Below, one piece after another: positions 23,012 to 32,929 of a stretch of 64,000 nucleotides of DNA. Position 1 is the stretch's first letter; every line of letters starts with the position of its first letter. The DNA comes from Pseudomonas oryzihabitans (lineage in GTDB: Bacteria > Pseudomonadota > Gammaproteobacteria > Pseudomonadales > Pseudomonadaceae). The stretch spans positions 372,001 through 436,000 of the forward strand of contig NZ_CP021645.1 of NCBI RefSeq assembly GCF_006384975.1. Direction: 5' to 3'. The position numbers and the translations under genes are program-made. The notes under the pieces are model-generated. The model made no database searches. It saw only the letters and a list, made by a program, of their open reading frames with translations, and was not told the DNA's origin.

Positions 23012-24634
23012 ATGCGCCGGCATTTCATAGGGGTCGACGTGGGAACCGGCAGCGCCCGGGCGGGGATCTTCGATGCCAGCGGGCGCCTGCTGGGTGCGGC
23101 CAAGGCGCCAGTGGAAACCTGGCACGCGCCGGGGCAGCGGGTAGAGCAGTCCGGCGAGCAGATCTGGCAGGCCATCGCCAGCAGTGTACGCGGTGCCCTA
23201 GTCGAGGCGGCGGTGGCGCCGGAGACCATCGGGGGCCTGGGCTTCGACGCCACCTGCTCGCTGGTGGCGGTGGCCGCCGACGGCAGCCCGGTCGGCATCG
23301 GTGATTCCGGTGACGACCAGCGCAACGTCATGGTCTGGATGGACCACCGGGCCACCGAGGAAGCCAACGAGATCACCGCCAGCGGCCATCCGGTGCTGCG
23401 CTACGTGGGGGGGCGCATCTCACCGGAGATGGAAACGCCCAAGCTGCTCTGGCTCAAGCGACATCTGCCCGCGGCCTTCGCCCGAGCCGGACACTTCTTC
23501 GATCTCGCCGACTACCTGACCTGGCGCGCCACCGGGGATCTGGCCCGCTCGGCCTGCACGGTCACCTGCAAGTGGACCTATCTCGCCCACGAGCAGCGTT
23601 GGGACGCTTCCTATTTCGAGACCATAGGCCTGGGCGAGTTGGTCGCCGAGGGTTTCGCCCGGATCGGCACGCGCATCGTCGAGCCGGGTACGCCGTTGGG
23701 CCAGGGCCTCGGCGCCGCTGCTGCGGCCGACCTGGGCTTGCTGCCCGGCACACCGGTGGGGGCGGCGCTGATCGACGCCCACGCAGGGGGCGTCGGCTCC
23801 CTCGGCGGTGCGGATGCTCAAGGGCGGACGGCGGTGACCCGGCGCCTCGCTTACATCTTCGGTACCTCGGCTTGTTCCATGGCTTCCAGCGAGCAGCCCG
23901 CCTATGTGGATGGCGTCTGGGGCCCCTATTATTCGGCCATGCTGCCCGGACTCTGGCTCACCGAAGGTGGCCAGTCGGCGGCGGGGTCAGCCATCGACCA
24001 CCTGGTTTCCCTGCATCCCGCCGCCACGGCGGCGCGTGAGGTGGCCGAGCGTCAAGGGCAGGCGCTGCTCCCCTGGCTCGAAGCCCAGGTGGCGGTCCGG
24101 GGTAGCGCCGCGGTAGCCCTGGCCGAAGGGCTGCATGTGGTGCCCGAATTCCTCGGTAATCGATCACCCTTCGCCGATCCGGATGCCCGGGCGGTCATCG
24201 CCGGATTGACCCTCGACCGTGAGGTGGAGGGGTTGCCGGCCCTTTACGTCGCTGGCCTCTGCGGCATCGCTTACGGCCTGCGCCAGTTGCTCGAAGCCCT
24301 GTCACGCGACGGCATCGCTATCGAATTGATCGTCGCTAGCGGTGGCGCCGCCCAGAGCGATTTCGTCCGGCAATTGCTGGCCGATGCCACGGGCGTGCCG
24401 GTGGCGGTCAGCGATACGGAGGAACCGGTGCTGCGGGGCGCGGCGATGCTGGGGGCGGTCGCAGCGGCTGATGGCACCTCGCTGCTTGATGCCATGGGCC
24501 GCATGGCACGCCTCGACCGGGTGTTCAGCCCGGTGCAGGGCGCGCTCGCCGAGGAACACCGTCGCCGCTACGCTGCCTTCGAGATCCTGCAAGGCGCGGA
24601 GCGGCAGGTGCGAGGGTTGTTCGCCGCCCGCTAG
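23012..24634 (+). CDS. FGGY-family pentulose kinase (D-ribulokinase candidate)
   Basis: A 540-residue FGGY carbohydrate kinase. The N-terminal phosphate-binding strand is G-V-D-V-G-T-G-S-A-R-A-G-I-F-D and the C-terminal one contains A-S-G-G-A-A-Q-S-D. The G-F-D-A-T-C-S-L-V segment and the length fit the ribulokinase-like FGGY branch better than xylulokinase (about 490) or glycerol kinase (about 500). With the SDR it would complete ribitol to D-ribulose to D-ribulose-5-phosphate, feeding the pentose phosphate pathway. It is the last gene of the operon and is convergent with the pirin gene. Confidence 0.88.
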   Translation: MRRHFIGVDVGTGSARAGIFDASGRLLGAAKAPVETWHAPGQRVEQSGEQIWQAIASSVRGALVEAAVAPETIGGLGFDATCSLVAVAADGSPVGIGDSGDDQRNVMVWMDHRATEEANEITASGHPVLRYVGGRISPEMETPKLLWLKRHLPAAFARAGHFFDLADYLTWRATGDLARSACTVTCKWTYLAHEQRWDASYFETIGLGELVAEGFARIGTRIVEPGTPLGQGLGAAAAADLGLLPGTPVGAALIDAHAGGVGSLGGADAQGRTAVTRRLAYIFGTSACSMASSEQPAYVDGVWGPYYSAMLPGLWLTEGGQSAAGSAIDHLVSLHPAATAAREVAERQGQALLPWLEAQVAVRGSAAVALAEGLHVVPEFLGNRSPFADPDARAVIAGLTLDREVEGLPALYVAGLCGIAYGLRQLLEALSRDGIAIELIVASGGAAQSDFVRQLLADATGVPVAVSDTEEPVLRGAAMLGAVAAADGTSLLDAMGRMARLDRVFSPVQGALAEEHRRRYAAFEILQGAERQVRGLFAAR

Positions 24635-24642
24635 GGCGGGCG

Positions 24643-25503
24643 TCAGTCCGGCACGTCGCCGAAGAGGCCCGCCTGGTAGTCACGGATCGCCTGGCGGATT
24701 TCCTCGGCGCTGTTCATGACGAAGGGCCCATGGGCCACGATGGGTTCGGCGAAGGGGGCGGCATGGCCATAGAGCAGCACGGCGCCGTCGCGGCTGGCGA
24801 TCTCGACCTGGTCGCCATCGTCGGCGAATTCGAAGAGCTGCCAGGGGGCTTCGTCGCGGCCGGCGATCTGCAAGGTACCGCGGACGCCGTAGCAGAATAC
24901 CGTCGTCCCGGCCGGGGCCGGCAGCCTGGCCGTGCCGCCAGGGGCGATTTCGACGGTCATCAGGGTGATGGGCGTCGGCGTCTGCACGGCGCCCTGGATG
25001 CCCTGGTGCGTGCCGGAGGCCAGCCGGATGCGTACCCGGCCCTCGTCCTCTTCGGTCAGCGGCATGGCCTCGGCGGGCACGCCATGGTAGGCCGGCGGTG
25101 TGAATTTGAGACGGGCGGGCAGGTTGACCCACAGCTGCAGGATCTCCAGGTCGCCACCGTCGCGCTTGAAGGCGGCCGGTGACAACTCGGCATGAACCAA
25201 GCCGCTGCCGGCGGTCATCCACTGGATACCGCCCGCTTCGATGACGCTCTCGTGGCCGCCACTGTCGCGGTGAGCGAGGGAGCCGGCGAGGATGAAGGTC
25301 ACCGTCTCGAAACCGCGATGGGGGTGAGGCCCGAAGGGCAGGCCGGCGTTGTGGGGCGGATAGACCTGCGGCCCGTGGTGATTGAGGAAGAGGAAGGGGT
25401 CGAGATGGGGCAAGCCGGGGCCGGGCAGGGGGCGGCGGGTGTGGAGTTCGCCGATGTCGTCACGCTGGGCGGGATGACGATGCAGCAGGGTACGGGCGCT
25501 CAT
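24643..25503 (-). CDS. Pirin family protein
   Basis: A 286-residue bicupin of the pirin family. The first cupin has the metal-ligand pattern H-P-H-R-G-F-E-T-V-T, then H-R-D-S and H-A-E, as in iron-binding pirins. Some bacterial pirins have quercetin dioxygenase or regulatory activity; nothing here decides. It sits convergent with the kinase gene and is not obviously part of either neighbouring unit. Confidence 0.92.
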   Translation of the reverse strand: MSARTLLHRHPAQRDDIGELHTRRPLPGPGLPHLDPFLFLNHHGPQVYPPHNAGLPFGPHPHRGFETVTFILAGSLAHRDSGGHESVIEAGGIQWMTAGSGLVHAELSPAAFKRDGGDLEILQLWVNLPARLKFTPPAYHGVPAEAMPLTEEDEGRVRIRLASGTHQGIQGAVQTPTPITLMTVEIAPGGTARLPAPAGTTVFCYGVRGTLQIAGRDEAPWQLFEFADDGDQVEIASRDGAVLLYGHAAPFAEPIVAHGPFVMNSAEEIRQAIRDYQAGLFGDVPD

Positions 25504-25583
25504 GCGGGACCTCGGGAGGCTAAAACCCCAGTGTAGGGCGACCCTCGCGACGCGGGTATCCCCAGGTGCTGCCGCCCGTGCTC

Positions 25584-26669
<1,086 letters not shown>

Positions 26670-26681
26670 GCGGGGTCCTCG

Positions 26682-27848
26682 TCAGGAGTAGAAGCTGGGG
26701 GTGGGCAGGACGTCGTTCAGGGCCCAATCGCCCAGTTCGTGCAGCTTGTAGTCGACCGGATCGTGCAGGGTCTGGGTGCGCAGGTTGCGCCAATAGCGAT
26801 CCAGGCGCAGGGCACCGGCGGTGGCGCGGGCGCCGCCCACCTCGAACAGCCGGCTGGCGATCTCGAGGCCGTGCCGGCTGGCGGCGACCTTGGCGGTGGC
26901 GATGGCGATGGCCAGCTCGCCCCGCGCCTGTTCGGTGAGAGCTGTGCCCTGGCCCCAGGCCTCGGCGAAGTTGCCGTTCGCGCGCTCGACCAGCAGGCGT
27001 GTGCTTTCCAGGGCCACCCAGAATTCACCGTAGTGTCGCAGGACGTAGGGGTCGCCGCTGGCGGTGCTGGCGGGCGACTTGAACCAGGGGCGAGCCTGGG
27101 TACTGGTATAGCGCCGCGCCTCGGCGAAGGCGCCTTCGGCCAGCCCCAGGAAGATGTTGGCGAAGATCAGTTGCGCCAGCAGCGGGCGCAGGCAGGCGAA
27201 GGGCGTACTCAGCGGACCGGGGTCGAGCAGCCATTCCTGCTGTTCGACACGCACGCCGTCGAAGCGGGCGCTGCCGCTATCGGTCTGGCGTTGCCCGTTG
27301 TTGTCCCAATCATCGAATAGCTGGATACCGGTGCGCCCAGTGGGTACCACGGCGATCAACAGCCGGCCCTGGTCGTCGTTCTCCAGCGCCGAGAGCAGCA
27401 GTAGATCGGAGTCCAGGGCACCGCTGCAGAAACTCTTCTGGCCGTCCACCTGCCAGGCGTCGCCCAGGCGCCGCGCCACGGTCCGCCGATCCAGCGGGTT
27501 TAGGGCATTGCCCCAGAACAGCGCCTCCCGGGCGGTGCGTTCCAGCCAGGGACGCCACTGCTCGGGCCGGCCGAACAACTGGGCGGTGGCCAACAGCAAA
27601 TGGTGGAAGCCGAAGACGTGGGCCAGGGAGCTGTCGACCCGGGCGAGTCGGCGCACCGCCTCCAAGGTTTCGTCCCAGGGCGCACCCAGGCCACCCAGCT
27701 CTCGTGGAATGCTCAGGGCCAGCAGGCCGCTGTGGCGCAAGGCGTCTCGTTCTGCCTTAGGCGTTCCGCCTTTGCGGTCGCGCTCCGCGGCCGTGGCAGC
27801 GAACGCCGACAAGAGGGGAATGAGGGGTTCCAGCAGGGGATAGGACAT
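26682..27848 (-). CDS. sfnB: SfnB-family sulfur acquisition oxidoreductase
   Basis: A 388-residue acyl-CoA-dehydrogenase-fold protein of the SfnB/DszC group. These use reduced flavin to oxidise organosulfur compounds or act in their use; they are not fatty-acid dehydrogenases. Family stretches include S-R-E-L-G-G-L-G-A near residue 60 and the C-terminal R-Y-W-R-N-L-R-T-Q-T-L-H-D-P-V. ATG at 27848 is chosen over the open upstream frame, which has no ribosome site. sfnR follows in the same operon. The upstream 211-bp spacer has an AT-rich core; I could not find a clear -24/-12 promoter there. Confidence 0.9.
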   Translation of the reverse strand: MSYPLLEPLIPLLSAFAATAAERDRKGGTPKAERDALRHSGLLALSIPRELGGLGAPWDETLEAVRRLARVDSSLAHVFGFHHLLLATAQLFGRPEQWRPWLERTAREALFWGNALNPLDRRTVARRLGDAWQVDGQKSFCSGALDSDLLLLSALENDDQGRLLIAVVPTGRTGIQLFDDWDNNGQRQTDSGSARFDGVRVEQQEWLLDPGPLSTPFACLRPLLAQLIFANIFLGLAEGAFAEARRYTSTQARPWFKSPASTASGDPYVLRHYGEFWVALESTRLLVERANGNFAEAWGQGTALTEQARGELAIAIATAKVAASRHGLEIASRLFEVGGARATAGALRLDRYWRNLRTQTLHDPVDYKLHELGDWALNDVLPTPSFYS

Positions 27849-28059
27849 GAGCGACTCTTGTAATAGAGGGATTCGGCACTTGTTAGAACGTAAAGCCACT
27901 CAAACCCTTAGATAAAATATTTTTTTGTTATTAGGTAATGGTCAGGCTCCATCCGTCTCCCCGAGAGACCGTCTGGTTACCGGGTCAATTATCGGGCTGA
28001 AGGCCTGACTAATGCCCGTCGATACAGGTCTAACTCAATCTCGCGGGTAGGGACGTGCC

Positions 28060-28485
28060 ATGTTCAACAAAGGCTTAAAACAAGAACTGCAACGCCTGCG
28101 GGAGCAGGTCGATTCGTTCAAACGGCTCAAGGCCGCGCTCGATGTGGAGATGATGGGCGTGGAGCTGGACGGCAGGGGCTGCGTCACGGCCGTGAACGTC
28201 AATTTCGAAAAGGAAATTGGCGTGCGCGCCGCGGATATGCTGGGCCGGCCCTTGGTGGACTCGATCCCGGCACATGTCAGGAACCAAGAATACAGCCGTC
28301 GACTCCAGCAGAGCCTGAACCGGGGTGAACCCTACAGCGGCGCCCTGCACTTGCTGCGCGGCGATGGTCGTGAAGCCTGGTTGCGCGGCATCCTGCATCC
28401 CTTCCATGACAGCCAGGGCCAGCAGGACGGTGCCCAGCGGGTGGTCGGTGCGGTGGGGCGTTTCGCCCGGCAGTTGTCCAGCTGA
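28060..28485 (+). CDS. Stand-alone PAS domain protein
   Basis: A 141-residue protein: a short N-terminal coiled coil (L-K-Q-E-L-Q-R-L-R-E-Q-V) and a PAS domain from about residue 25 to 125. It resembles the first PAS unit of BdlA/Aer-type receptors (V-N-V-N-F-E-K-E-I-G-V, then G-R-P-L-V-D). No output domain follows; the frame ends in a strong terminator. It may work as a partner protein, or be a remnant of a longer receptor. Confidence 0.8.
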   Translation: MFNKGLKQELQRLREQVDSFKRLKAALDVEMMGVELDGRGCVTAVNVNFEKEIGVRAADMLGRPLVDSIPAHVRNQEYSRRLQQSLNRGEPYSGALHLLRGDGREAWLRGILHPFHDSQGQQDGAQRVVGAVGRFARQLSS

Positions 28486-28512
28486 CATCCGTCTTTCCGG
28501 GAGGCGAACGAT

Positions 28513-28540
28513 GAAACGGCAACCCTGGGGTTGCCGTTTC
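28513..28540. terminator. Bidirectional terminator
   Basis: GAAACGGCAACCC (28513-28525) and GGGTTGCCGTTTC (28528-28540) are perfect 13-bp arms around TG. The outer AAA/TTT bases can act as a T tract in either direction. It sits between the convergent PAS gene and the SfnC-like gene and can serve both. Confidence 0.85.
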
Positions 28541-28568
28541 GCGTTTGGCGCTGTTGCGAAGGGCGCGG

Positions 28569-29813
28569 CTAGCCTTGCTTGCTGCCGCCGCCGATTTGCC
28601 ACACATAGGGCGGCTCGGTGCCTTCGATCTCCCAGGCGCCGACGATGCGCTCCTTGTAGATCAGCGGATTGTGCGAGGCGGCGGTGCGGGCGTTGCGCCA
28701 GTGGCGGTCGAGTCCCTTGGCCTGGCTGGTGCCCGAGGCGCCCAGGGCGTTGAACAGGTCGCTGGTGGCGCGCAGTACCAGGTCGGCTACCGCCGCCTGC
28801 GCCTGGGCCGATTCCAGTTCGGCCGCCACATTGGCCTGGTGCTCGGCTGCCTCGTCGCCGGCATAGCGGGCTTCGAAGGCGGCCTGGGCCGCTGCTGCCG
28901 CGCTCAGGCTGGCCGCCTCGGCGGCGTAGACGAAGGCCGAGGCCTTGCCCACCACCTGCTGCACCTGGGGATCGGCACTGGCCGCGCTGGCGTTGCCGTG
29001 GCTGTAGACCCTTTTGCGCGCCCGTACTTCCTGGGAAAAGTCCCGTACCGCCGCCCGGCCACTGCCGGTGACCACGGCGAGCAGCACCAGTTGGTAGAAG
29101 GCGGTCTGGTACTTGAAGCGGGTGGCGAAGTCGATGAGATTCTCCGGCTCTACGGTTACGTCTTCGAACACCGAGGTGCCGCTGGCGGTGGTGCGCTGGC
29201 CGAAGCCATCCCAGTCGTCGGATTGGCGTACGCCCGGCTGGTCGGTACGGATGGCGGCGATGACATCACCACCGGTGTCGTCGCGCTGGGCGTAGACATC
29301 GATCCAGTCGGCGAACAGGCTACCGGTGCTGTAGTACTTGGTGCCATTGAGGCGCCACTGGCCGTCACGCTGGCTGACGCGGGTGATGACCTCACCGAGC
29401 TTGACGGTGCCGATCTCGGTCCAGGCGTTGCCGACCAGCTCCCCGGCGACGAAGCGGTCGAACCAGACCTGCTGGGAAGCGCTGGCATGGGCGTTGAGGC
29501 GATCCTCGACGAAGGCGAAATGGCCACGTAGGGCCTGGGGCAGGTTACTGTCGGCCGCCGCCAGCTCGATCAGCAACCGCACCAGCTGCGGCAGGCTGGC
29601 GCCGCTGCCGCCGAACTCCACGGGCACCCGCACGGCGCCGAAGCCGGCCTCCTTGAGCCAGGCGACCGGGGCATAGGGCAGGGTGCGGGTACGTTCACGC
29701 TCCAGGGCACCCTCGGCGATCCGGGCGAAGATCGGCCGGAAGCGAGCGGCCAGCTGTTCGTAGTCGGGCGCAGCGGAACGGGCGGGTGGCAGGTGGCGAG
29801 CGGGCAGATTCAT
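28569..29813 (-). CDS. SfnC/DszC-like flavin-dependent oxidoreductase
   Basis: A 414-residue acyl-CoA-dehydrogenase-fold protein of the DszC/SfnC type, a paralogue of the SfnB protein at 26682. Shared landmarks are V-P-V-E-F-G-G-S-G-A near the start and R-H-W-R-N-A-R-T-A-A-S-H-N-P at the end. ATG at 29813 has GAGGA upstream. A -24/-12 sigma54 promoter lies 40 bp further up, which fits control by SfnR. Likely role: reduced-flavin-dependent oxygenation in scavenging sulfur from sulfones or sulfonates. Exact substrate unknown. Confidence 0.88.
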   Translation of the reverse strand: MNLPARHLPPARSAAPDYEQLAARFRPIFARIAEGALERERTRTLPYAPVAWLKEAGFGAVRVPVEFGGSGASLPQLVRLLIELAAADSNLPQALRGHFAFVEDRLNAHASASQQVWFDRFVAGELVGNAWTEIGTVKLGEVITRVSQRDGQWRLNGTKYYSTGSLFADWIDVYAQRDDTGGDVIAAIRTDQPGVRQSDDWDGFGQRTTASGTSVFEDVTVEPENLIDFATRFKYQTAFYQLVLLAVVTGSGRAAVRDFSQEVRARKRVYSHGNASAASADPQVQQVVGKASAFVYAAEAASLSAAAAAQAAFEARYAGDEAAEHQANVAAELESAQAQAAVADLVLRATSDLFNALGASGTSQAKGLDRHWRNARTAASHNPLIYKERIVGAWEIEGTEPPYVWQIGGGSKQG

Positions 29814-29852
29814 GATGGTCCTCGGCGGATGAAAGATCGACGGCAGAGCCAT

Positions 29853-29868
29853 TGCAAGAGCGCTGCCA
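29853..29868 (-). promoter_or_regulatory. Sigma54 (-24/-12) promoter of the SfnC-like gene
   Basis: The minus strand reads TGGCAGCGCTCTTGCA, matching the sigma54 consensus TGGCAC-G-N4-TTGC-W at the GG and GC elements with correct spacing. Transcription would start near 29842, about 29 bases before the ATG at 29813. Confidence 0.7.
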
Positions 29869-29998
29869 GCCCGCGAAGGCCGTCTTTGCTGGGTTTTTCG
29901 GCCGGTGGCCTGCCCTGGATGCAGCAGTGCTGCCCGATCACTGTTGCCGGGGCGACACCTGGCCGGTCACGCTAGACTGCCGCTTTTGCGGAGCGCCC

Positions 29999-30958
29999 AT
30001 GGACATCCTCTTTCTCGGCACCTCGGCCGGGGTGCCAACCCGCCGGCGCAACGTCGCGGCCCTTGCCCTGATCGAGGACCAGGGCAAGGGCTGGTTTCTC
30101 GTCGACTGCGGCGAGGCCACCCAGCATCAGCTCCTGCGCACGCCGTTGTCGGTGGCGGACCTGCGGGGTATCTGCATCACCCATGTGCACGGCGATCACT
30201 GCTACGGTCTGCCGGGCCTGCTGGCCAGTGCCGCCATGAGCGGTCGCAGTGCGCCGCTGGCGTTGATCGCCCCGCAGGCCGTGCAGGACTGGCTCGCCGC
30301 CACCCAGGCGCTCACCGCCTTGCACCTGCCGTTCGAGTTGCAGTTCCAGGCCCTGGAAACCTTTACGGGCCTGTCGTTGGGCGGCTGGGACATCGACGCC
30401 TTTCCGCTCTCCCACCGGGTCCCCAGCCATGCCTTCCGCTTCCGCGAGACCCGCCGGCCGCAACGCCTGGACCCGCTGGCCCTGGCCGCGGCCGGGGTGC
30501 CGCGTGGGCCGCTGTGGGGGCGTCTGCACGCCGGCGAAGACGTGCTGCACGAGGGACGCCTGCTGCGCAGTGCCGACTTTCTGCAGGCCGCCTATGCGGA
30601 AAGGCGGTTGGTGGTAGCGGGGGATAATGACCGTCCCGAGCTGCTCGCCGAGGCCTGTCGCGGCGCCCAGGTACTGGTCCATGAGGCCACCTACGCCCAG
30701 GCGCATATCGACAAGACCGGCCAGAGTTGGGGCCACAGCAGCGCGGCTGGCGTTGCCCGCTTCGCCCAGGCAGAGCGACTGCCGGCCCTGCTGCTCACCC
30801 ATTTCAGCCCGCGCTACCAGGCCGATCCGGGGCGCTTGCCTTCCATTGAGGAACTGCGTGAGGAAGCCGCGGCGTTCTTCCATGGCGAGTTGCAGCTGGC
30901 CGAGGATTTTTCGCGTTTCCGCCTGGATCGTCAGGGTCGGCTCAAAGCCGTGGACTAG
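29999..30958 (+). CDS. rnz: Ribonuclease Z
   Basis: A 319-residue metallo-beta-lactamase-fold nuclease of the RNase Z type, which trims tRNA 3' ends. The zinc motif H-V-H-G-D-H is at 62-67, after L-F-L-G-T-S-A-G-V-P-T. Later metal ligands are in A-G-D-N-D-R, H-E-A-T-Y and L-L-T-H-F-S. ATG at 29999 with GGAG 5 bases upstream gives the family N-terminus; the frame is open further up but has no sensible protein sequence. It is divergent from the SfnC-like gene. Confidence 0.92.
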   Translation: MDILFLGTSAGVPTRRRNVAALALIEDQGKGWFLVDCGEATQHQLLRTPLSVADLRGICITHVHGDHCYGLPGLLASAAMSGRSAPLALIAPQAVQDWLAATQALTALHLPFELQFQALETFTGLSLGGWDIDAFPLSHRVPSHAFRFRETRRPQRLDPLALAAAGVPRGPLWGRLHAGEDVLHEGRLLRSADFLQAAYAERRLVVAGDNDRPELLAEACRGAQVLVHEATYAQAHIDKTGQSWGHSSAAGVARFAQAERLPALLLTHFSPRYQADPGRLPSIEELREEAAAFFHGELQLAEDFSRFRLDRQGRLKAVD

Positions 30959-31104
30959 AGCGGCGGGTAGGGCGCGCGGTGAAATCCGGGCGGCAACGGC
31001 CGGATGATTCGACCTTGTCTGACCTGTTCTGCTTGGGCATAGTGCGAACGTTTATCATTTCCGGGGTCACGCGATCCCTCGCACCTTATCCGTAGGAGAA
31101 GCAA

Positions 31105-32226
31105 ATGGCGGTGTCTTTCAACGAGGTTTCCAAGCTGGGCGCCATGGCGCTGCTGTCGCTGGCAGTGGCTGCCTGCTCCACCCGCTCGGAGGCGCCACCG
31201 CCAGCCCCTCCCGCGCCGACGCCAGTCGCCGCCCAACCCGCCACACCCCAGGCACCGGCCGAGCTCAAGCGTATCGAGCTGGGCTATGGCGTCTACGAAC
31301 TGGCCTACAGCCCGGCCAAGCAGTCGGTCTATGCGGCGACCGCCCAGTTGACCAAGGGCGTCACCGGCGGGGTGATCTACCAACTGGACCCGGTCACCCT
31401 GGCGATCACCGGGCAGATCCATACCGATCTGAAGAACTTCGCCCTGACCACCGATGCCAGTGGCGAGACGCTGTTCGTCACCAACTCCCTAGACGGCGGC
31501 CTGAGCCGTATCGATCTGCGCACCGGCAAGGTCGAGAAGCGGCTGAAATTCAACGAGATGGGCCGCGATGGCCATCCGGTCAATCCGCGCCAGGTCATCC
31601 TGCACGATGGCTTGCTGTACGTCGGCGGCGTCGGCGATCCGGGCGTCATCTGGGTGGTGGACGCCAAGACCCTGACCCTCAAGGCGCGCATTCCCAACGC
31701 CGGCAAGTGGGTCACCGGCCTGCTGTATTCCGATGACACCGGGCGCCTCTATGCGGCCAACGGCAGCGGCGAAGTGCTGGTGATCAATCCGCGCACCCGC
31801 AAGATTGAGCACCGCTGGACCCCCGGCGACGGTGGCAAGTACCTGCTGCTGAACCTGGCCGAGGATCGGGCGAACCATCAGTTGTTCGTCACCGACAACT
31901 CGGAAGCCAAGACCGTGCTGGTCTTCGACATCCGTACCGGCAAGGTGATCAAGCGCCTGCCGGTGGGCGATGCCCTGGCCATCAAGCTCAATACCCAGCG
32001 TAACGAGCTGTACATCACCCAGCGCGAGACCGGTCGCCTGCTGATCCTCGACGCCACCACCTACGCCGAGAAGAAGGCCTACGACCTCAAGCCCAATCCC
32101 AACAGCCTGCTGGTCAGCCCGGATGGCCAGACGCTGTATGCGACGGTGAAGACGCCCTTCGACAAGGAGTACATGAATACCGCGCCGGAAAGCGTGGTGC
32201 GCATCGACCTGACCGCGATCAAGTAA
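31105..32226 (+). CDS. YncE-like beta-propeller lipoprotein
   Basis: A 373-residue lipoprotein: signal segment with lipobox ending A-V-A-A-C (C24), a Pro/Ala-rich spacer, then about seven beta-propeller blades of the YncE type. Repeats read like V-Y-A-A-T, L-F-V-T-N-S, L-Y-V-G-G, L-Y-A-A-N-G, L-F-V-T-D-N, L-Y-I-T-Q and L-Y-A-T-V. AGGAG lies 8 bases before ATG. YncE-type proteins are periplasmic, and some respond to iron limitation; the function here is unproven. Confidence 0.88.
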   Translation: MAVSFNEVSKLGAMALLSLAVAACSTRSEAPPPAPPAPTPVAAQPATPQAPAELKRIELGYGVYELAYSPAKQSVYAATAQLTKGVTGGVIYQLDPVTLAITGQIHTDLKNFALTTDASGETLFVTNSLDGGLSRIDLRTGKVEKRLKFNEMGRDGHPVNPRQVILHDGLLYVGGVGDPGVIWVVDAKTLTLKARIPNAGKWVTGLLYSDDTGRLYAANGSGEVLVINPRTRKIEHRWTPGDGGKYLLLNLAEDRANHQLFVTDNSEAKTVLVFDIRTGKVIKRLPVGDALAIKLNTQRNELYITQRETGRLLILDATTYAEKKAYDLKPNPNSLLVSPDGQTLYATVKTPFDKEYMNTAPESVVRIDLTAIK

Positions 32227-32348
32227 GACCTGCCTGGCGGTGGTCCGCCGCGCGCTGCGGACCGCCCGAAGGCGGACAGGGCTTCCCAAGCCCGCCGGCG
32301 TGCTCTTGAATGCGATGACGCCTGTCGCGGTCTTCGAGGAGAGCACGC

Positions 32349-32819
32349 TTGTCCGCCACCGATCTCACCCTGCTTCCTCTGTTGGAAGACTCCTATCGCC
32401 ACTGGCTCGGCCAGTGTCTGCCGCGTCCCGCCGGGTTACCCCAGGCTGAGGCCTTGACCTGGCTGCACGAGCGAGCGCCCTATGCCTTGCTGGCCCACGG
32501 CAACGAAAGCGATCCGCTGTTCTGCTACGCCAACGAGCAGGCCCTGCGCTGCTTTGGCTATCCACGCGCGGAATTCATCGGCATGCCATCCCGGTTCAGC
32601 GCCTCGCCGAAGGACCGAGCGGCGCGTCAGGTATTGATGGAGACGGTCGTGCGTCAGGGCTATGCCAGTGGTTACGAAGGCTGGCGGGTAGACCAGGCGG
32701 GAAGGGCCTTCATGATCCACGCCGGGGTGGTGTGGAATCTGCTCGACAGCGATGGGCAGCGCCTGGGACAGGCGGCGTTGTTCTGGCCGGATAAGGAGCG
32801 GATCGGCCAGGTGAAGTGA
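32349..32819 (+). CDS. MEKHLA domain protein
   Basis: A 156-residue PAS-like MEKHLA-family protein. The signature region is N-E-S-D-P-L-F-C-Y-A-N-E-Q-A-L-R-C-F-G-Y, followed by a P-S-R-F-S-A segment. The start is TTG at 32349 with GAGGAG 7 bases upstream; no ATG or GTG fits better. A ligand- or redox-sensing role is only inferred from the PAS-like fold. Confidence 0.8.
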   Translation: MSATDLTLLPLLEDSYRHWLGQCLPRPAGLPQAEALTWLHERAPYALLAHGNESDPLFCYANEQALRCFGYPRAEFIGMPSRFSASPKDRAARQVLMETVVRQGYASGYEGWRVDQAGRAFMIHAGVVWNLLDSDGQRLGQAALFWPDKERIGQVK

Positions 32820-32882
32820 GGGCGGCGTGGGATTGTTGGGCTTCGCTGCGCTCAACCGCAACCTAGGATGCAACACCTGGCG

Positions 32883-32920
32883 CCCCCTCTCCCTGAGGGA
32901 GAGGGCTGGGGTGAGGGGGA
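32883..32920. repeat. REP-like extragenic palindrome
   Basis: CCCTCTCCCT and AGGGAGAGGG (32885-32905) are perfect 10-bp arms around one base, followed by GCTGGGGTGAGGG. This arrangement is familiar as a dispersed extragenic repeat in Pseudomonas and other proteobacteria. It lies between convergent genes and may also stop transcription. Confidence 0.6.
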
Positions 32921-32929
32921 TGGCACAGC

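Noticed and set aside
27849..28059. Sigma54 promoter for sfnB-sfnR
   Set aside because: A TGGC is present on the minus strand but no TTGC lies at the right distance.
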